DNA of 64,000 nucleotides from Streptomyces coffeae (GTDB lineage: Bacteria > Actinomycetota > Actinomycetes > Streptomycetales > Streptomycetaceae), in contig NZ_JAERRF010000032.1 in the NCBI RefSeq assembly GCF_016741875.1, positions 1 to 64,000 of the forward strand, given 5' to 3'. Positions 44,439 to 53,928 of the stretch are shown piece after piece. The first letter of the stretch is position 1. Every line of letters starts with the position of its first letter. A program made the position numbers and the translations under genes. The notes beneath the pieces were generated by a model. That model had not been told where the DNA came from. It ran no database searches and saw only the letters and a program-made list of their open reading frames with translations.

Positions 44439-46712
44439 ATGCCTTTCCTGTCATGCGCCCTGGGCACGCGTCCCGCGGTCATGAGGAGTAAGGTCCGACG
44501 CTGGCTGAGCGCGCAGGAACCGGAGGGGAGTCCGGCGCAGGCATCGCTCGTGTCCGTGGTCTCCCCCTCCTCCCGTTCCGTCGTCGGCGGAGGTGTGTAC
44601 CTCGGCGAACGGCGTGTTCTCACCTGTTCCCACGTGGTCAACGACGCCCTGGGCCGGAATGCCTTCGCCCAGGAGGCACCGGAGGGGATGCCGGTGCGGC
44701 TGGCCTTTCCTTGCCGGGCCGGCGCCGAGGACGAGACGTTCAGCGCCCGTCCGGTGGTCTGGATACCCGCGCGCCGGCCCGGTCCGGGGTCACGCCCGGC
44801 AGGCAACGGCGACCTGACGTGGTCCGGTGACCTGGCCGTGCTCGAACTGGCCGACGACCCGCCCCCGGACGTTCGCCCCATGCGATGGGCGGCTCTGGCC
44901 GAGGGCCAGGACGTGCGTGCCTGGTACGGCAGCGGCCTCCCCTTCACTTACGCCGACGGCTCGGTGCGGCTGCATGCCGGCTCGCTGGCGTACATAGACT
45001 CCGAACTCCGCGGGGCGGCCATGGGCCCCGGATACAGCGGCGGTCCCTTATGGTGCGACGAGGAACAAGCCGCGGTCGGCATCGTCCTCGGCGTCCTGGA
45101 ACCTCCGGCCGGCGGCTTCGATTCCGGGCACGTCGTCCGCAGGACGGTCGCCCTTCCCTGGCAGGCACTGGAGGCCGAACTCAGCCACGCCCGCCTCCCC
45201 CGGAACGCCCCCGCATCTTCGCACCGCGTGCTCGACATCACGGTCGACCCGGCCGATCTGCACGCCATCACCGCGGTGCTCTCCGAGGTGCTCGGTGATC
45301 CCCAGGTGCGCGCCGCCCATGCCCAACGGCTGGCCGAGGAGCTCGGGCTGCCCGTGACACCCGCGACCGTCCCGAGCGTCGACGAGGTGGTGGACGTGCT
45401 GGTGACCAGGCACCGTGCCGTCGCCGTCCTGGCCGAGGGACTGGCCAAGACCGAGCCCGACGCGACGCTCAAGCTGCTCTCGCTCGGCCGGGCCGCTCTC
45501 ATCCCCGGCATGCTGTCGGTTCGTGAACACCGGTGGCTGTTCGATCTGCTGCCAGGGGAGGCCCCCTCACGCCTGGCCGCGGCCGCGCGGGCAGCCCTTC
45601 CCGACTCCATCCTCTTCCAGACGGCCGACCTGCCGTCACCCCTTGACGAGTCCGAAGACCAGAGCACCGAGCAGCTCGTCGAGGCCCTGGAGGAGTACTG
45701 GGGCGACAGCGCGCCCGTACCCGATGGCACACCGCGCGTACCGGCGCTGCTGCGGGCCGTGGAGTACCTGGCGGCCACATGCGAGGCCAAGGTCACGCGG
45801 AAGATGCAGGACTGGTGCGAGGCGGTGGCGAAACGGCTCGGCGTGGCGCAGGCGGCGTTGCAGGAGCGAAGGGATGATGCCACTGCCTGGGCGGGCCGCC
45901 GTCGCGCCCACCACGCCGCGGCTCAGCCGCGGCTCACCGTCCAGCTCACCCGCTGCGCACCCGGCACCTATCGATGCGCCTCCTGGTACCACCCGGGCAG
46001 CGTGAACGACGAGGTCGACCGCCAGGTCCTGGCTGACGACGATCCGCGGACACCGGCCGAGCTCACCCGCCTGCTGCACACCATCCTGGTGCGGGAAACG
46101 GCTGCGGCCGAGCGGAGCGCGGTACCGGTCATCGAAGTTCTGCTGGACGCCGACGATCTGGACGAGCCGGTCGAGCGGTGGGCCAACGAGGCCGAGGACG
46201 CCGAGGAATACGAAATCCCTCTGGTCCTGGGCGCGGAATACGCGGTGGTTGTCAGATGCCCCGAGCTGCGGCGCCAGGCCGAGCGACTTCACAGCTGGCG
46301 GGCCCGGTGGGCCCAGCTCGACCGCGGCGGACTGCTCCGGCTCGATCAGCAGCATGCTACGAGCCTTCAGGTGTACGGGCTGCTCAAGGCGGATCTGAAC
46401 GTGGCACGAGTGATCATCGACTGCCATTCCCAGCACCGTGCGGCGCTCAGGGCCGTATGTCTGGTGCTCGGTGTACCGGTGGTGATGTGGGACCGGGATG
46501 CTCCGGGCGGGCCGCGGAGCGACCAGTTGGCGGCGCTGATGCTCAACGGGCCCGTCCGGGGACTTCCGCATCGGGTGCGTCGGCAACGCGCCCGCGCGCT
46601 GGGCGAGGCGGACGCCGGATCGCCGGCGCCGGCTCTCATCTGGGACGACGCGACACGTCTGCCTCCGCTGCCCTATTGGAGCGATCCGACCTGCGAGGAG
46701 TCGACCACATGA
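44439..46712 (+). CDS. Trypsin-like serine protease with VMAP-type C-terminal region
   Basis: 757 residues. Residues about 35-235 are a trypsin-fold protease with its triad intact: VLTCSHVVND (His65), WSGDLAVLEL (Asp131) and GPGYSGGPLW (Ser200). No signal peptide, so it is cytosolic. Residues about 260-400 are helical (effector-associated-domain-like), and residues 490-730 hold a segment (VQLTRCAPGTYRCASWYHPG, VPVIEVLLDADDLDEPVERW) resembling the C-terminal domain of vWA-MoxR-associated proteins. It overlaps the next gene by ATGA. As the effector of the system, it would cut host or invader proteins once released. ATG 44481 is an alternative start. Confidence 0.82.
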   Translation: MPFLSCALGTRPAVMRSKVRRWLSAQEPEGSPAQASLVSVVSPSSRSVVGGGVYLGERRVLTCSHVVNDALGRNAFAQEAPEGMPVRLAFPCRAGAEDETFSARPVVWIPARRPGPGSRPAGNGDLTWSGDLAVLELADDPPPDVRPMRWAALAEGQDVRAWYGSGLPFTYADGSVRLHAGSLAYIDSELRGAAMGPGYSGGPLWCDEEQAAVGIVLGVLEPPAGGFDSGHVVRRTVALPWQALEAELSHARLPRNAPASSHRVLDITVDPADLHAITAVLSEVLGDPQVRAAHAQRLAEELGLPVTPATVPSVDEVVDVLVTRHRAVAVLAEGLAKTEPDATLKLLSLGRAALIPGMLSVREHRWLFDLLPGEAPSRLAAAARAALPDSILFQTADLPSPLDESEDQSTEQLVEALEEYWGDSAPVPDGTPRVPALLRAVEYLAATCEAKVTRKMQDWCEAVAKRLGVAQAALQERRDDATAWAGRRRAHHAAAQPRLTVQLTRCAPGTYRCASWYHPGSVNDEVDRQVLADDDPRTPAELTRLLHTILVRETAAAERSAVPVIEVLLDADDLDEPVERWANEAEDAEEYEIPLVLGAEYAVVVRCPELRRQAERLHSWRARWAQLDRGGLLRLDQQHATSLQVYGLLKADLNVARVIIDCHSQHRAALRAVCLVLGVPVVMWDRDAPGGPRSDQLAALMLNGPVRGLPHRVRRQRARALGEADAGSPAPALIWDDATRLPPLPYWSDPTCEESTT

Positions 46713-47695
46713 CGGGACCGACACGCCCGGACGCCGACCGCGGCTGGCAGCTCTTCCACGGCGACGGGCAGCCACGGCAGGTGACCATGCCCGAGCCGCC
46801 CCCTTGGCGGCGGTTCGGGCTGTACGACACCGACCCGCCGACGCATACGGCGGCCTCCGACCCGTACCGCCCGTACCTCATCGACCAACCGCAGATCGAT
46901 GTCGTCAACGCGGCCCTGCATCTGCGACGTCCGCTCCTCGTCACGGGCCACCCCGGCACCGGCAAGTCCTCCCTCGCCTACGCGATCGCGCACGAGATGT
47001 CGCTGGGCCGGGTCTTGCGCTGGCCGATCAGCAGCCGGTCCACGCTGGCGGACGCGCTCTACCAGTACGACGCGGTAGGCCGACTACGGGAGAGCACGCT
47101 CAGCCAGAACGAGGGCACCCCGCCCTCGGACATCGGGCACTTCATCCGCCTCGGCCCCCTGGGCACGGCCCTGGTGCCGAGCGACCATCCCCGGGTGCTG
47201 CTCATCGACGAACTCGACAAAGGCGACGTCGACCTCCCCAATGATCTGCTCACCGTCTTCGAGGAGGGCGAGTTCGAGATCCCCGAACTCGCCCGGCTCC
47301 CCGAGGGCCAGGACCGGACCCTGGTACACACCGCGCGTCGCGGTGCTCCGGTGCCGGTGACCGGCGGCCTGATCCGCTGTCGGCAATTCCCCATCGTCGT
47401 CATCACCAGCAACGGGGAGCGCGAGTTCCCACCGGCGTTTCTGCGTCGGTGCCTGCGCCTTGACCTGCCCGACCCCAGTGAACAGCGGCTCCGAGCCATT
47501 GTCGCCGCACACCTCGGCGACGACGCTCTGCCCCGGGTCGACGATCTGGTGCGGACCTTCCTGGCGCGCCGTGCTCCGGGGGAACTGGCCACCGACCAGC
47601 TCCTCAACGCCGCCTATCTCCGTCTCAGCGGAGTGGACCTCGACGCGGAAGGTCTCCTGGAGGCGGTCCTCCACCAGTTGGGCGGAGCGGTGTAG
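46709..47695 (+). CDS. MoxR-family AAA+ ATPase
   Basis: 328 residues. GHPGTGKSSLAYA is Walker A (about residue 80), HPRVLLIDELDKGDVDLPND Walker B (about 163), FPIVVITSNGEREFPPAFLR sensor 1 and Arg-finger region. MoxR ATPases remodel partner proteins, usually a vWA protein. It is coupled by ATGA to the protease and ends two bases before the vWA gene, so the three products are made together. The ATPase appears intact. Confidence 0.92.
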   Translation: MTGPTRPDADRGWQLFHGDGQPRQVTMPEPPPWRRFGLYDTDPPTHTAASDPYRPYLIDQPQIDVVNAALHLRRPLLVTGHPGTGKSSLAYAIAHEMSLGRVLRWPISSRSTLADALYQYDAVGRLRESTLSQNEGTPPSDIGHFIRLGPLGTALVPSDHPRVLLIDELDKGDVDLPNDLLTVFEEGEFEIPELARLPEGQDRTLVHTARRGAPVPVTGGLIRCRQFPIVVITSNGEREFPPAFLRRCLRLDLPDPSEQRLRAIVAAHLGDDALPRVDDLVRTFLARRAPGELATDQLLNAAYLRLSGVDLDAEGLLEAVLHQLGGAV

Positions 47696-47697
47696 GC

Positions 47698-50600
47698 ATG
47701 CCGGAGCGAGTCCTGCGGATTCTGCGACATCTCGGCGGAGAGCTCACCGCCGAGGAACTGGTCGATGTGCTGTGGCTGGCCGACCGCGTCCCCGCCGGGG
47801 AAGGTGCGCCGCTCGCCCTGGCACTCGAACGACTGTCCCATCCCTCCGCCGCCGACGGCCCGGACCCAGCCGGCGACCACCGGGTGTCCGAGCGGGACGC
47901 CTCGCATCCGTCCGGGCATGAACCGGCCCACGGGCAGCCGCCATCCGCCGAAGTGCACGCGGCCCCCGGACGCCCCGAACCCGCACCCGGCTCCGACGCC
48001 CCGCCCGAAGGCGCCGACGACACCACTGACGCCGAGGCCCCCGAGGACACCCCGCCATCAGACGGCCCGCCACCGGATCCGCGGCCCTCACCGGAGCCCG
48101 CGCGGGCCCTGCCGATCCGGGTGCCGTATCTGCGCTCTCTGTCCACCTCCCTGGTGACGGCGCGGGCGCTGCGCCCGCTGAAGCAGTACCGGCCCGATCC
48201 AGGCCGTGCCGAGGTCGACGAAACCGCCACGGTCACACAGATCGCCCACACCGGCATCGTCGACCTCGTGACGCGTCCGCTGCCCGAACGGTGGCTCGAC
48301 CTCGCCCTCGTCGTCGACGACGGCCCTTCCATGCTTCTCTGGCAGCAGCTGTGCAGCGAATTACGGGCGTTGTTCGAACGGCTGGGCGCCTTCCGCCGGA
48401 TCCATGTCAAGGGCTTGCGGCTGCGGACCGGCCAGCAACCGATGCTGACCACGCACCCGTTCGGCAGAGCTCAGGACCTGATCCGGCCCGGTGTCCTCGC
48501 GGACCCGTCAGGGCGCACGATGGTCCTCGTCGTCTCCGACGGGGCCGGGCCCGGATGGCATGGGGATGCCATGCGGCCACTGCTGGCGCGTTGGGCCGCC
48601 CATGGCCCCACCGCCGTCGTCCACGCGCTCCCACCGCGCATGTGGCGCGGGTCGGGGCTGTCCGCCCGACGCTGGTCGGTCCGCTCGCCGCATCCGGGGG
48701 CGGCCAACACGGCGTGGCGCATCCGCGACACCCTGCTGCCACCCGAACTCAGTTCCTTCCACGGCACCGCCGTCCCGGTTCTCGAGCCCACCCCCCGAGA
48801 GCTGGCCGCATGGGTTCGGATGACCGTGTCCACCGGGGCCAGTACGGTACTGCCGCTGTGGGACGCCACCGCGAGCGCCCTCGACGAACCGGACGGCGGC
48901 ACGCCCCCGGAGAAGGAGGCGCGGCAGGCGTCGCCGGGCCGACTCGCCGCCTCCGACGGCAGCCGCGCGGTGCGCCAGTTCCGCCGCATCGCCTCGCCCG
49001 ACGCCTACCGTCTCGCGGCTCACCTGGCGGCCATCTCTCCCCTCACGGTCCCGGTCATGTCCCTGGTGGTGAAGGCCGTCCCCTGGCCTGCCACCACCGC
49101 CCACCTGGCTGAGGTCTTTCTCGGCGGACTGATGCACATCGCCGAGACGGAGCCGCACGCACAGGCGGACCTCGGCTCCGGGAGCTTCCGCCACGGACAC
49201 CGTGTCTTCTCCTTCTCCGACGAGGCCCGGGACGTCCTGCTGGACGCCGTACCGACAGCACAGGTCATCGAGACCACTCGCCGGGTCTCCCGGCAGATCA
49301 CCCAACTGGCCGGGCGCTCCCCCGACTTCCCGGCCTGGCTCAACCGCCCCGATGGCACGGATCCGCTGCCCGAGCACACGCAGGGGTTCGCCTGGCTCGG
49401 GGCGGCCATGCTGCGACGCCTCGGGCTCACGGGACTGTCCACCCCGGAGTGGGGCGAGGCGCCGCCCGTGCCCGAGGAGGCCCAGCAGTCCACGCTGAAC
49501 TCCATCTACCCCAAGGTGCCGTTCGTCGGATACTCGCCCGCCCCACCGCGCAGGGCACTGCCCCTGGAGCTCCCCTACACGGACTCCTACGGGATCGCGA
49601 ACTACGCGCTGAGCGGCCGCGCCCCCGGCCGAGGTCCGAACCCCGTCTATCTCGGCCGGAGCGAGGAGGGGGTGAAAGCGGCCGTACGCGTCGCGAACCG
49701 GGAGCTGACACGCACTGAGGTGGTGGCGCTGAGTCGCCTGAGCCACGACTGTCTGCCGTCGCTTCTGGACTACGACGCGACCGGCGGCCCTCATGGCGGC
49801 AGATGGACCGCCGTCTCACTGGTCAGCACCACCTCCGGAGATCGCGCTCCCGATCTGGCCGAGTTGGTCAGGACCACCGGCCCCCTGGGTGTCGAAGCAG
49901 CCCTCTGCCTGGGACAACGGCTCGCCGGGGCGCTGCTGCACAGCCACAGCGCAGGCGTCGTCCACGGACGGCTGGCCCCAGACCGCATTCTCGTCACCGA
50001 GAGCCATCCCGTCATCGTGGGGTGGCAACAGGCGACCGTCGATGGACAATCGCCCGGTGGGGACACGGCGGCGCGGACGGAGGCCGACGACCTCCGGGCT
50101 CTGGCCGCCCTCGTGATCTACGCCGCGTACGGCCCCGAGCGGACCTGGCAGTCGTTCAGCGACTTCGTGGAGACCGTTTCGGCCCAGCCGTGGAACCTGC
50201 CGGAGTGGTCGAACGAGGTGGTGGACTCCGCCCTCCGCATGGTGGTCAGGACCTGCCTGTACGGCGAATCCGGCGCCGTCCCCACCGCCGTGCCCGTTCT
50301 GTCACTTCTCCGTGACCGTCTCCCGCGCGACACCGCCTCGCGCCGCTTCAGCACATGGTTGTCACCGCTCGCGGTGAACATGCTCGACGGCGCCGTCGTC
50401 CACCGGACCGCACCGAGCGTCGTCGGGCAGGTGAAGGACGCGGGCCACGGCGCGCAGGTGCCCCTGTCGGGCGGGCGCCCGGAGCCCGAAGCGCGCTTGA
50501 CGATCCCCCCGCACCCCGGCGGGCAGAACGTGTCCAAGTGGCTGCGGCTGCCCGGCACTGTGCCCCCGCCGAGCGGCAGGCGGGGGCGTTTGCGCCGCCC

Positions 50601-51387
50601 CAGGCCGGAGCCGGTGTTGGGCCCTGGCGATCGCCGAGCCCCCGCCGGGTGCGTGGTGGTGATCGGCCCTCACCGCTTCTCCGGGCGCAGCACGGTGGCC
50701 GTACAGCTTGCCTCCGCCCTGGCCGCCCGCACGTCGAGAAGGAAGGGGCCGCCGGTCGTGATGCTGCCCGTCGACGAGCGGATGGGGGTCTTCGGATATC
50801 GCCTGTCGTCCTCGCCTGCCACGCCCGTCTCCTGTGTGGTCGGCCCGGTCCCCGGCCAGGTTCCGCCCTCGGCAGGGCGGTGGGTCACTCTCACCGACTC
50901 CAGCGGCGCGCACTTCCTGTACGCGCAGGCGCCCGAGCAGAAGACAGTCCGGTACAACCTCGGCCTGTACCGAAGGGGATTGGACTGGGTGAGGGCCCTC
51001 GGCACCACGGTCGTCGACGCCGCGGGCTCTTTCATCCCGCCCGACACATCGCTGAGGGCCCTGTTGGGCGCTGTCGACCACTTGGTCATGGCGACAACAC
51101 CGCGGGAGGAGCATCTCGAGGCGGCTCGAAACCAACTGGACTGGCTGGCCAAGCACGGTTATCTCGGCCTTGTCGGCAGAGCCACAGCCGTGCTCTCGGA
51201 CCTCGACGGCACACGGGGCACCGGTCCGGCGCCAGGAGATGTGGTCTCCCGGCTGGGCATGGTTCGCCATGTCCGGTGTATCCCCCATGACCCGGCACTG
51301 CGGGACCGGGGGCCGGTCGACCACGCCGACCTGGCACCGGACACCCGGCGGGCGTTCGACATGCTGGCACGCGATCTTCTCGGCTGA
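47698..51387 (+). CDS. SAV_2336-like vWA protein with pseudokinase and ParA-like C-terminus
   Basis: 1229 residues. Residues about 75-140 are a Pro/acidic linker. LDLALVVDDGPSMLLWQQLC (about 200) opens a vWA-like domain with an altered metal site (DDGPS for DxSxS), ending near 390; an all-helical part follows. Residues about 645-880 are kinase-like: VVHGRLAPDRILVTESHPVI replaces the catalytic HRD with HGR and the DFG with a VGW, so it is probably inactive. The last 245 residues contain GPHRFSGRSTVAVQLASALA, a ParA/MinD-like P-loop with Arg in place of Lys, and VVDAAGSFIPPD. NCBI names such proteins SAV_2336 N-terminal domain-related. It likely senses an invader signal and links it to MoxR and the protease. 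Confidence 0.82.
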   Translation: MPERVLRILRHLGGELTAEELVDVLWLADRVPAGEGAPLALALERLSHPSAADGPDPAGDHRVSERDASHPSGHEPAHGQPPSAEVHAAPGRPEPAPGSDAPPEGADDTTDAEAPEDTPPSDGPPPDPRPSPEPARALPIRVPYLRSLSTSLVTARALRPLKQYRPDPGRAEVDETATVTQIAHTGIVDLVTRPLPERWLDLALVVDDGPSMLLWQQLCSELRALFERLGAFRRIHVKGLRLRTGQQPMLTTHPFGRAQDLIRPGVLADPSGRTMVLVVSDGAGPGWHGDAMRPLLARWAAHGPTAVVHALPPRMWRGSGLSARRWSVRSPHPGAANTAWRIRDTLLPPELSSFHGTAVPVLEPTPRELAAWVRMTVSTGASTVLPLWDATASALDEPDGGTPPEKEARQASPGRLAASDGSRAVRQFRRIASPDAYRLAAHLAAISPLTVPVMSLVVKAVPWPATTAHLAEVFLGGLMHIAETEPHAQADLGSGSFRHGHRVFSFSDEARDVLLDAVPTAQVIETTRRVSRQITQLAGRSPDFPAWLNRPDGTDPLPEHTQGFAWLGAAMLRRLGLTGLSTPEWGEAPPVPEEAQQSTLNSIYPKVPFVGYSPAPPRRALPLELPYTDSYGIANYALSGRAPGRGPNPVYLGRSEEGVKAAVRVANRELTRTEVVALSRLSHDCLPSLLDYDATGGPHGGRWTAVSLVSTTSGDRAPDLAELVRTTGPLGVEAALCLGQRLAGALLHSHSAGVVHGRLAPDRILVTESHPVIVGWQQATVDGQSPGGDTAARTEADDLRALAALVIYAAYGPERTWQSFSDFVETVSAQPWNLPEWSNEVVDSALRMVVRTCLYGESGAVPTAVPVLSLLRDRLPRDTASRRFSTWLSPLAVNMLDGAVVHRTAPSVVGQVKDAGHGAQVPLSGGRPEPEARLTIPPHPGGQNVSKWLRLPGTVPPPSGRRGRLRRPRPEPVLGPGDRRAPAGCVVVIGPHRFSGRSTVAVQLASALAARTSRRKGPPVVMLPVDERMGVFGYRLSSSPATPVSCVVGPVPGQVPPSAGRWVTLTDSSGAHFLYAQAPEQKTVRYNLGLYRRGLDWVRALGTTVVDAAGSFIPPDTSLRALLGAVDHLVMATTPREEHLEAARNQLDWLAKHGYLGLVGRATAVLSDLDGTRGTGPAPGDVVSRLGMVRHVRCIPHDPALRDRGPVDHADLAPDTRRAFDMLARDLLG

Positions 51388-51622
51388 CGTACGCCGCCGA
51401 GGCCCCTCGCCCCGTCGGCTCTCCGGACCGGGGCGGTTCAGCCGTCGGCCCTGTGCCGTGATCGCTCGGTCAGTGGTGACCCGCGTACCTGTCCGCGCGG
51501 AGGCACCCTCAGAAACAGGACACGCCCCCTAGCCGACCACGTCGTCAGCGCCACGGGGCATCCTGGCGTGACCGTGGTGCCTGCGGCGGGATGATGCCTG
51601 CTTGGTGTTCCCTTTGCCCGCA

Positions 51623-51652
51623 TGACCTTCGCCTGGTGTGACCTTTGCCTGG
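51623..51652 (+). promoter_or_regulatory. Direct repeats TGACCTT(C/T)GCCTGG
   Basis: Two 14-base copies with a 16-base period, about 110 bases before the acid phosphatase start. Probably a regulator site. Confidence 0.4.
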
Positions 51653-51663
51653 CGGAGCCCACG

Positions 51664-51685
51664 GTTCGTCTGCGCTTCATTCAGT
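51664..51685 (+). promoter_or_regulatory. Possible PHO box
   Basis: GTTCGTCTGCG and CTTCATTCAGT are adjacent 11-base units resembling the PhoP direct-repeat consensus GTTCA(C/T)(C/T)NN(C/G)(C/G) of Streptomyces. Location 75 bases ahead of a secreted phosphatase fits phosphate control. Confidence 0.4.
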
Positions 51686-51760
51686 TCCAGCCGAGCGCCC
51701 CTAGTGTTGCGGCGCACCCCCACCCCCCTTGCGTCCGTCACTCCTGTCCGGAGGACAGTT

Positions 51761-52651
51761 ATGACCACCGTCAAGGCTCCCCATGTCAAGCGGCGCCCCC
51801 TCGCCGCACTGGCCGGAGCTCTCGCCCTCACAGCCACGACGATTGGCCTGTGGGCCGGCGTGGGCTCCACCGCTCAGGCCGCCGCTCTCCCGACCCCCGA
51901 CCACGTGGTGGTCGTGGTGATGGAGAACCATTCCTACTCGCAGGTGATCGGCAGCTCCAGCGCCCCGTACATCAACAACACCCTCAAGGCGGGTGGCGCC
52001 AACCTCACCCAGTCCTACGGCCTCACCCACCCCAGCGAGCCGAACTACTACATGCTGTTCTCGGGCTCCAACCAGGGCCGCACCGACGACAGCTGCGTCC
52101 CCGTCGGTTCCCTCTCGGCTCCCAACCTCGCCTCCGAGCTGAGCGCCGCCGGGAAGACCTGGGCGAGCTACAACGAGTCGCTGCCCAGCCAGGGTTCGAC
52201 GGTCTGCAGCAACGGCAAGTACGCTCAGAAGCACAACCCGTGGTTCGGCTTCTCCAATGTGCCGGTCAGCAGCGCGATGACCATGGCGCAGTTCCCGACC
52301 GACTACACAACCCTGCCCAAGGTCTCCTTCGTCGTACCGAACCTGTGCAGTGACATGCACGACTGCTCGGTCTCCACGGGCGACACCTGGATCCAGAACA
52401 ACCTGGGGGCGTACGCCACCTGGGCCAAGACCCACAACAGCATCCTCGCTGTCACCTTCGACGAGGACAACAAGCTGTCCGGCAACCGCATCCCCACCGT
52501 CTTCTACGGGGAGCACGTCGCGCCCGGCAGCTCCAGCGCCACCACCTACAACCACTACAACGTGCTGCGCACCCTGGAGGACCTGGCCGGTCTGACCACG
52601 CACGCGGGCAACGCCGCCACGGCGTCCGACATCACCGGCATCTGGAACTGA
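51761..52651 (+). CDS. Secreted acid phosphatase / phosphoesterase (PF04185 family)
   Basis: 296 residues from ATG with GGAGGACAG six bases before it. Signal peptide RRPLAALAGALALTATTIGL to AQAA. DHVVVVVMENHSYSQVIG carries the Glu-Asn metal residues, TQSYGLTHPSEPNYYMLFSG the Thr/Ser region, PNLCSDMHDCS and VTFDEDN the second metal site. These are traits of AcpA/PLC-type phosphoesterases. Exported to scavenge phosphate, which the PHO-box-like sequence supports. Confidence 0.9.
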   Translation: MTTVKAPHVKRRPLAALAGALALTATTIGLWAGVGSTAQAAALPTPDHVVVVVMENHSYSQVIGSSSAPYINNTLKAGGANLTQSYGLTHPSEPNYYMLFSGSNQGRTDDSCVPVGSLSAPNLASELSAAGKTWASYNESLPSQGSTVCSNGKYAQKHNPWFGFSNVPVSSAMTMAQFPTDYTTLPKVSFVVPNLCSDMHDCSVSTGDTWIQNNLGAYATWAKTHNSILAVTFDEDNKLSGNRIPTVFYGEHVAPGSSSATTYNHYNVLRTLEDLAGLTTHAGNAATASDITGIWN

Positions 52652-52656
52652 CGCCG

Positions 52657-53928
52657 GTGTATCTCGCGGAGTCCCGCAGCACCAAGGCCACCGTCGTCCC
52701 GGACACCCGTCCGGGGCGGCGGCCGGCCGCCGTGCCCGGCACCGTGCTGGCCCTGGGTACGGTCAGCCTCATCACGGACATCTCCTCGGAGATGGTCACG
52801 GCCGTCCTGCCGCTCTACGTCATCGCGGGCCTCGGCCTGTCGCCGCTCGGGTTCGGGTCGCTGGACGGCATCAACAACGGCGTCGGCGCTCTGGTCCGTC
52901 TGGCCGGCGGTCACCTCGCCGACCGGGGAGGCCGCCGGCACAAGGTCGTGGCGGGTGTCGGCTACGGCCTGTCGGCGGTGTGCAAACCGCTGCTGCTGCT
53001 CGCCCACACCCTCCCCTTGATCAGCGCCGTGCTCGCGGCCGACCGCACCGGCAAGGGCCTGCGCACCGCCCCCCGGGACGCGATGATCTCGCTGGCCACC
53101 GAACCCGAGCACCGGGGACGGGCGTTCGGGGTGCACCGCGCCATGGACACCACCGGCGCGCTGCTCGGCCCGCTCGCCGCCTTCGCCGTGCTGCGCGCCA
53201 CCGTCGACGGCTACGACGCGGTCTTCGCGGTCAGCGGCTGCGTCGCCACGCTCGGCGTCCTGGTGCTGGTGCTCTTCGTGCCCCGCCACGTCGTCGCCCC
53301 CACCGGTGCCGTCCCCGTGCCCGAGCCGGCCCGGCCGACGCTGCGCGACGCACTCGGCCTGCTTCGCCGCCCCGAGCTGCGCCGACTCACCGCATGCGCG
53401 GCTCTGCTGGGACTGACCACCGTCAGCGACTCCTTCCTCTATCTGCTGCTCCAGCGCGAAGAGAGCCTGCCCGCCCAGCTGTTCCCGCTGCTGCCGCTGG
53501 GCACCGCCGCCGTCTTCCTGCTACTCGCCGTCCCGCTCGGCGCACTGGCCGACCGCATCAGCCGCCGCCGGCTGTTCCTGGCCGGCCACGGCGCCCTCCT
53601 GCTCGGCTACGGCCTGGTGCTCTCCCCGTGGCGCGGTGTCCCGGCCATCGTCGCCGTCCTCGTGCTGCACGGCACCTTCTACGCAGCCACCGACGGAGTC
53701 CTCGCGGCCGCCACCGCCGGGGTCGTCCCGGCACAGCACCAGGGTGCCGGGCAGGCGCTGGTGGGCACCGGTCAGGCGCTGGCACGGTTCGCCTGCTCGA
53801 TCGCCTTCGGCGCGGCCTGGAGCCTGTGGGGCGGGCGGACCGCGCTCACCATCACCGCCTCCGCACTGGCCATCAGCGCCCTCGTGGTCTCCTTCGTCCT
53901 CCGTTCCGCCGATGAGGTGCCCTCATGA
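52657..53928 (+). CDS. Major facilitator superfamily transporter
   Basis: 423 residues from GTG, six bases after the phosphatase stop. Twelve helices; LADRGGRRHKVV is the MFS motif between helices 2 and 3 and ALADRISRRRLFLAG the repeat between 8 and 9. DRTGKGLRTAPRDAMISL is typical of the YdhP/TetA-like group with conserved RT-PR-A. Substrate unknown. It is coupled (ATGA) to the next gene. Confidence 0.9.
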   Translation: MYLAESRSTKATVVPDTRPGRRPAAVPGTVLALGTVSLITDISSEMVTAVLPLYVIAGLGLSPLGFGSLDGINNGVGALVRLAGGHLADRGGRRHKVVAGVGYGLSAVCKPLLLLAHTLPLISAVLAADRTGKGLRTAPRDAMISLATEPEHRGRAFGVHRAMDTTGALLGPLAAFAVLRATVDGYDAVFAVSGCVATLGVLVLVLFVPRHVVAPTGAVPVPEPARPTLRDALGLLRRPELRRLTACAALLGLTTVSDSFLYLLLQREESLPAQLFPLLPLGTAAVFLLLAVPLGALADRISRRRLFLAGHGALLLGYGLVLSPWRGVPAIVAVLVLHGTFYAATDGVLAAATAGVVPAQHQGAGQALVGTGQALARFACSIAFGAAWSLWGGRTALTITASALAISALVVSFVLRSADEVPS

